64,000 bases of DNA from Sitta carolinensis. Its lineage: Eukaryota > Chordata > Aves > Passeriformes > Sittidae. The translations under genes were made by a program, and so were the position numbers. Where the stretch lies: positions 15,852,501-15,916,500 of the forward strand of contig CM063283.1 in the NCBI GenBank assembly GCA_032173965.1, in the 5' to 3' direction. The notes beneath the pieces are model-generated. The model had not been told where the DNA came from. It saw only the letters and a program-made list of their open reading frames with translations, and did no database searches. Positions 58,326 to 64,000 of the stretch are shown here, in pieces; positions within the stretch are counted from its first letter, which is position 1, and each line of letters begins with the position of its first letter.

Positions 58326-61300
58326 GGGAACAGACCAGTGCTTTAAGTTCATCCTATTTGTTTCTTTTACTGTGTGCATTGGTGTACAAGCATTTTGGAT
58401 GAATAAAGTAAGTGTTTTGGTGAACAGAAGCATAAAACCTAAGGACTGGTGTTTTGATCACTTCCTACAGGATGGCAGGGCAGGATTCAAACCTTACAAT
58501 GTGACCTTGAGTAATATAAGTGTTTTATGTATAAGCATAAAACACCCCCTATTTTATACCAATGAGTAAATGTGATCAGTGTGCTTAGTTCAGTGCTAGC
58601 TCTCATCAAAAACTCATGAGGAGGGTACCACTGACTGAGGTGGATGATCATTTGGCCTTGACTGGCAACTGAGGATTGCTATGAAACAGTTACCACACCC
58701 CCCTAAGTCTCCCTTCTTGCATCTCTTCCTCACTTGTGAGACCTAACAAGGTGCCATCCAACTTACCCTGCAAAAGATTTTCCAAAAGTCTGAGAATAGC
58801 TCAGCTCTGTGCAGGAGCTTTGTAGGAGGACAGGGAAGGGACTAGACCTAGTCAGATTCATTATCCCTGTAAAGAGGGATTTGTCATTGGTTTCTAACAT
58901 ACAGTCACTGTTCACAGGCATCCCAGGGCATAGGTTAAATGAGATAACAGAGTACACATGGCATTGGTGCTGCTCCAGGATTTTAGCACATCTGCACTTA
59001 CGTAAGTGAAAGCAGAATGTGATACTGTACTACATCTCTGAAAACATTTCCCTTATCTTCCTAAAAAATTATTTATAATTAATTATTTCCCAGAATGGAT
59101 CTCAATGAGTGCTGGCACAAAACATTCCCCTCTTAATCTTCACAGCTTTTCAGTTGTTCTCACTTAAAAGAGAAAATGGCAAAACATCTACTTACCAGCC
59201 AGAAAAAAAAACCAAAACCAAAACAAAACTGAAATGAAAGAAATAATAAGGAAAGTTACAGTTTATGACATTTAATCAGATCTTCTCAGTTCTGGAAGTG
59301 AAATGCTTTAAGATAAATGAAAAGAATAAGTGGTGACATGTTTTTTTCTCTGATGTGGACTGTCATTCACATAAAAGTCACATGTGAAATACTAGGGTGT
59401 ACAGTCTGCACTACTTTCCTTTATAATTATCTTTTCATTGTGTTTATGATGAAAGTGGATCTCCCTCACACTTTTTGGCTTTTTATTATTAAAATAAATA
59501 TTAAAATAATTGTTATTTTAAATATTTAATATTGTACAAATATTGTAAATTTTTTAACTAAATTCTCATCTAAAGTCTTGATGGCACACACTGGACTGAC
59601 CATAACACTTGCAGCACATTTTTCCAGGCTGAAAATAAATGGCATGAGGTCTTCCTTTGACCCATGTCTCCACACCTTTCTTCAGCCCAGAGCAAATGTT
59701 TCCATTACAAACACACCAGCATGAAACCCACCAATAAAGATCAGCAGGCATCTCAGCAGTATCTCCAAAACATGCGCAATCCTCTGGGAGCCAAAATATG
59801 CACAGCTGGCTTATTCTCACTGCACTATGTGTGATTCTAGGGGACAACAAAAACCATAGCAAGAGAGCAGCCAAAAGGGCCAACAAATTATAAAGTAAAA
59901 AAAAAATATAGAGAATGTAGTCAATAAAATAGTTGAGGCACAAGAACAGAATATACAGTATGGGGAAGACAGAGAAAACCTGTCTGTGTATCTGAACCAG
60001 GAAAGTCACCATATAAGTTCTTTTCCTACCCACATCAATGACATGCTCAGGCTCTCACTTCCCCTCTCCTACAAATCACTTCTTGCAACCTGAAACTCAC
60101 AGACACACATTCTGTTCTCCCAGGCAATTTTCAGATACCTTCCATAGATTCAAGTAGTGAAAGCTACAAAATAAGAAAATAGTTCAGTAAGCAACCCACA
60201 CCCACATGTACATCTGTCATCTCCCCTTCCTCAGCACTCTGCTTGTAGGAAATTAGTGGTAGCCACCAGAAACCTCTAGGAAAAACAAAAGATGGCAGTT
60301 AACAATTTCAAAAGTTTTGCTGCAAGGCTGAGATGTTTGAGTTCTCTCTCTCTGGACTGGGTCATTGTATCAACAGCATTGTTCACAAGCAGCAAGGCAA
60401 ACTTGTGGTTGCACCCCTTCCTGCACAACTGCTTGGAAAGGGAAAAAGAAATGCTGTGAAGAAAGCATCTAAACTTTCTCAGGATCTGGAAAAGCCAAGA
60501 CGTTGCTGGAAGCTCACTCTCTGGACATTATGGATGAGAAAGAAAACACATACTCAAAATTTGGGTTTACTGAAAAATTGTAACTCCTACCCCCATGGGA
60601 CAAAACAAGTTTTCTTCCAAGTTAGGGCAGAAAAGTGTCATATTTAGTACTTTTCTGCACTACACTGCTTCATCATATGTAGAACAAATAAAGTGTGAAA
60701 CAAAAGCTAAATTTCCACATTAATACCAAAAGATTTTTCTCAGCCTAGACTCATTGGATTTACGCAACTGGGTTATGTCACATCTCTTTCTTTTAATATT
60801 ACATTTTATATTTTCCTCCCAGAAGACTCAATGGTCTGAGTATTTCTCTAATGCTTACTAGGAAAGATTAAAATCTCTTATATGTAGCAAAAATCAGACA
60901 TTCTCCTTCTGGAGAAGAAGATATCCTAGACAACCTAAACTCAGTGCATCCAGAGAGCACTGATGGAAGCAAGGACCTTGGGATTTTTTCACAGAAGTCA
61001 GCAAGTGGCACAGTAAAGTACTAGTTGCATATATGTATGTATGTATGTTCATCTTAAACAGAGGGCAAAATATGACTACATGTGCCCCAGGAAGGAATCT
61101 GGAGTATTCTTTAAGTTTTTCTGCAAGAATAAAGCCCAAACATCTATATTTCCACATATTTCTATTTGATCCTATAATCTAGTAGTAGTGACATATCTAG
61201 AACTAAAGTCATATAAACAGAAATTAACTTGTACACATGAGAATTTGTATGGGTCTGGTTTGGGATCTTTTAGCACAGAAGACATTAGCAAAATGACCTG

Positions 61301-61767
61301 GAAACAGGTGAGTTCACACAGGCAGCAAAAATCAGAAGTCCTGTATCAGGTTTCTGTAGGCATAGACTTTCTGGAGAGGCTCTCCTCCTGTACTTCAGAT
61401 TGCAGCTGATCTCTCACTTGCTCTCCCATCAAAATGTTTTCCATGACAGAAAGAAGAAGCCTCCTTCAATTCCTCTTCACAAAAGTAAACTCTCTCTCCC
61501 CTGTAATCCTATGTAATTCCTGTAATCATGTCTGCTACTTGCTGTAGTTCCTCTCTTGCCCTATAGCCCCGTGTTGATGGCACCCTGTATCACACCGGGC
61601 AGGCTCAGTCTCTCCTCTGACCAGGGGGCTTGGCTCCACCATCATGTGTCTGTTAGTGCTCTGAAGACAAGGACATGGAGTCATATGGAGATGGTTCTTG
61701 GCTCTTCCTTTAAGACAATTCCTCTTCAAGTCAGGTAAGAGGCAATTCCATTTCCACATAGTTACTC
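58326..61767. other. Intergenic, no established gene
   Basis: AT-rich. A (TATG)n run lies at about 61028-61048. A plus-strand segment with a pyrimidine-AG (ending 60480) and AATAAA at 60687-60692 resembles a last exon but is not recognised. The 155-codon minus-strand frame at 60033-59566 has no detectable family. Confidence 0.45.
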
Positions 61768-61930
61768 GTTTGAGAATGCCACTGAGAAAGGAGATTAATA
61801 TTTTTATGAATTCATATTATGTTTTATATTTTAATGAATTCGTTAATATTTATGAATATTTCATATATTTAAAAATTCATTTTTTATTTCATATTTTTAT
61901 AAATCTCCTTTCCCAGTGGCATTGTCAAAC
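61768..61930. repeat. Inverted repeat with 29-bp arms and AT-rich centre
   Basis: The left arm (61768-61796, starting GTTTGAGAATGCCACTGAG) and the right arm (61902-61930) are reverse complements with two mismatches. They enclose about 105 bp of AT-rich sequence with repeated ATGAATTC. It is MITE-like in shape, but no clear target duplication is visible. Confidence 0.85.
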
Positions 61931-61980
61931 TTCTACCTAAAGTCTCAGTGGCATTCTGAAACCTCTGCCTAGTGTCTCAG
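61917..61980 (+). repeat. Tandem duplication, 2 x 32 bp, overlapping the inverted repeat
   Basis: Units begin TGGCATTGTCAAACTTCTAC (61917) and TGGCATTCTGAAACCTCTGC (61949) and both end GTCTCAG. This gives a third partial copy of the inverted-repeat arm. Confidence 0.85.
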
Positions 61981-62087
61981 AAAAGCTTGTTCAGTTTGTT
62001 GTACATCCTAATCATTGCTCTCTATTTTCCCTCTACTCTAGTCTCTTATCTTCAACCAGAGCAGCAATTTAGAGTCTGAAGTTGTAG

Positions 62088-62135
62088 AATTTTACATTAT
62101 TTAGGTTTAATAATTTTACATTATTTAGGGTTAAG
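62088..62135 (+). repeat. Tandem duplication, 2 x 24 bp
   Basis: AATTTTACATTATTTAGG occurs twice in direct succession; the last six bases of the units differ slightly. Confidence 0.9.
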
Positions 62136-64000
62136 CTATCTATTCCTTAACATAAAACAGTTCATAGCAATTTAGAAAGGTAAACCAAAACATTAAGGAG
62201 CACTTTAACTGAAAGACTTATTAAACTTGAAATACTTCTCTTGTAAAATATTTATTTATTCCCATTTCAGTGTGAAAGGGAAAATCCTTTGTGGGATAAC
62301 CCCACAGTTGTTTATACTTTCCCTCTTTTTGGAAGCAAAAGTTCTGGCAGTGAAGACAGTGAATACTTTCTTTTCTTGAGTTGACATTATTTACACTGTA
62401 ATAATAAATGTTGAATAAACTCCTAATTTAAAAATAGAATGCACTGTATATGTGTGTGCCAGCAGATAAGAATTGTTTTGTAAATAACTAAATCATACCA
62501 AATCTGGACAAAAACAGGCAGTGTTTTGGGACAGGGTTGTAAAAACACACCCATTTCTACAAATATCTGTTCAGGGGAATTTACTCTGAGAAATGGCTCG
62601 AAGCCAATTACTTTCTCAAAAAGGATATATATGCTTTTAATTCTAAAACTCTCCCAAGCATTTCAGCAGGAAAGGCTAACAAATGTGTATCAGTACAACA
62701 AGTTGGAAATACAAAATTCTAACTGTATCAAAGCTGTGTCTGCCCAAGCCCATAATGGTATGGATTATACACACACCATCCAAACAGTCACTCTGTACAC
62801 AGTGCAAGCAAACAAAGCAAGGATATTAAACTGAGTCCTCTTGTGCTACCCCAAGAGTGAAGTTAAACCACAGAGCAGAGGATTTACAGCTAATGTTAAA
62901 CAATTTGTCATATTATCTACATAATACAAATTAGGCTGACAGAAAATAAGTTCATGCCTATTTTTTAGCACTAAACCCCTCAAATTTTCAGACTTTAAAA
63001 AGGTCATAACCAATGGAAGAAACAATTGTGCAGTTTCCAGGAATATCTTCCCTCTTATACTAAAATACCAACCTTTCAACTAATACAGAAAAGTTTAAGA
63101 AGGGAAGACCTTGCAGCAGAAACATAATTTTAGACACAAATGGAAAACATCCTGAGGTTTATTTTCAAGAAACCAGAAATCTCTTTGTGAAAATTGAGGT
63201 TCACTCTCCTGTTAAAAGTTTAATAAATGACAATAAGAGAAAAATACAATAAAGCAAAGTTGTTATGGCCAGTTGCTTGGAATTCAGCCAAGAGCACCCC
63301 TACTGTGTTTGGAGACACTCTTTAAATACCTTTTCTGTTACATTAGTCTACTGCATATTCATAAACCAGTATGCATATTCAACTTTACCACAAAACTATT
63401 TTACATTTTCCAGGAACTGTTTAGCATGGCCCCTCTTTGGGTCTGCCTTTTTAGAGAGCATTTCTTGGTTGTGGTTTTCTTATCCTTTCCAGTTTGGGCT
63501 TTGGTCTTCATTTTCTTCAGGCAGTGGGTACTGATAGTTGCCATATCAGCAACAGGGGTCCTCATCATATGTTCAGTCTTTGTTGTCCCAACCATGCAGA
63601 CAGTTCCATCACTATACCAATTATTACACTACTATGTCTAAGTTCAGTTAACACCAAAGAATAAACCCCTGTATCTTTATAGCAAAATTATTTTAGCCTT
63701 GTACATATAGCACTCATCTTAATATTTGTGAAAAGCCAATATTATAATATGTATTTATAACATCTTCCAGTTGATCCAGTCAGCTGTTTATATAGACCAT
63801 TTGCAATTTCCACGTCTGATCTTTCTCAATGGCTCTGTTTTCCCTGGTTTTAGCACAAAAATTTTTCAGGGTGCCCATAGAGCTTTCTAGGGTTGATTTT
63901 TACCCCTAGGTCCTTTCTATTGGCTAGATTAGCATGGAAAGCTGTGTCAAAAGGGAGAGGGGAAAATGTCTGAGTTACAGTTCCTACTTCTACTGGGAAT
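62136..64000. other. Intergenic to window end, no gene seen
   Basis: AT-rich. The longest frame (63273-63641, 122 codons, hydrophobic) has no recognised motif or splice context. Confidence 0.45.

Noticed and set aside
59566..60033. 155-codon minus-strand frame with hydrophobic N-terminal half and Cys-rich C-terminal half
   Set aside because: An open frame of this length is expected a few times by chance in 64 kb on two strands. There is no splice or promoter support and no recognised family.
63273..63641. 122-codon hydrophobic plus-strand frame near the right edge
   Set aside because: It overlaps another frame of similar look, and its hydrophobic content follows from T-rich sequence. No motif was recognised.
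1..64000. CRISPR arrays, bacterial operons, insertion sequences
   Set aside because: Spliced vertebrate genes and CR1/ERV repeats show the window is avian; no regularly spaced repeats were seen.

Overview
This is vertebrate, almost certainly bird, genomic DNA. It carries about two dozen CR1 LINE fragments in both orientations. Their 3' ends carry the avian CR1 signature (ACAGAATGGTTTGGGTTGGA or its complement, with ATTCTATG tails). It also has several apparently solitary endogenous-retrovirus LTRs of avian type. Genes are split by long introns and there are no mammalian SINEs. The LTR style suggests a songbird or near relative, but that is inference.

Two paralogous lipid-synthesis genes lie head to tail on the minus strand. 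The first is a complete six-exon MOGAT2 (monoacylglycerol O-acyltransferase 2; start codon at 39241, stop at 19661, 335 codons plus stop, all splice sites GT/AG and in frame). The second is the first coding exon of DGAT2 (start codon at 927, donor after 888), whose remaining exons lie beyond the left edge. MOGAT2 makes diacylglycerol from monoacylglycerol and DGAT2 converts diacylglycerol to triacylglycerol, so the window spans part of a tandem triacylglycerol-synthesis cluster. The order and orientation match the mammalian MOGAT2-DGAT2 neighbourhood.

Layout: 1-887 DGAT2 intron 1, with a perfect 17-bp inverted repeat; 888-1130 DGAT2 exon 1 and a TATA-containing CpG-rich promoter; 1271-19660 intergenic, with CR1 copies, one solo LTR with flanking duplication (4493-4891) and an unexplained minus-strand terminal-exon-like segment (12086-12305); 19661-39241 MOGAT2 with its introns, which hold CR1s and two LTRs; 39242-39330 MOGAT2 promoter; 39330-64000 about 25 kb with no recognised protein gene. 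That last stretch has two long decayed CR1s (40952-42970 and 55662-58325), two LTR-like blocks (about 43400-43945 and 47900-49365), a promoter-like TATA segment at 52636, and a compound inverted and tandem repeat at 61768-61980.

I see no clearly new biological system. The most checkable oddities are a Trp-to-Arg change at a conserved family position of MOGAT2 (residue 62), a CR1 insertion about 43 bp from the MOGAT2 exon 1 splice donor, the orphan terminal-exon-like segments, and the short inverted repeats.
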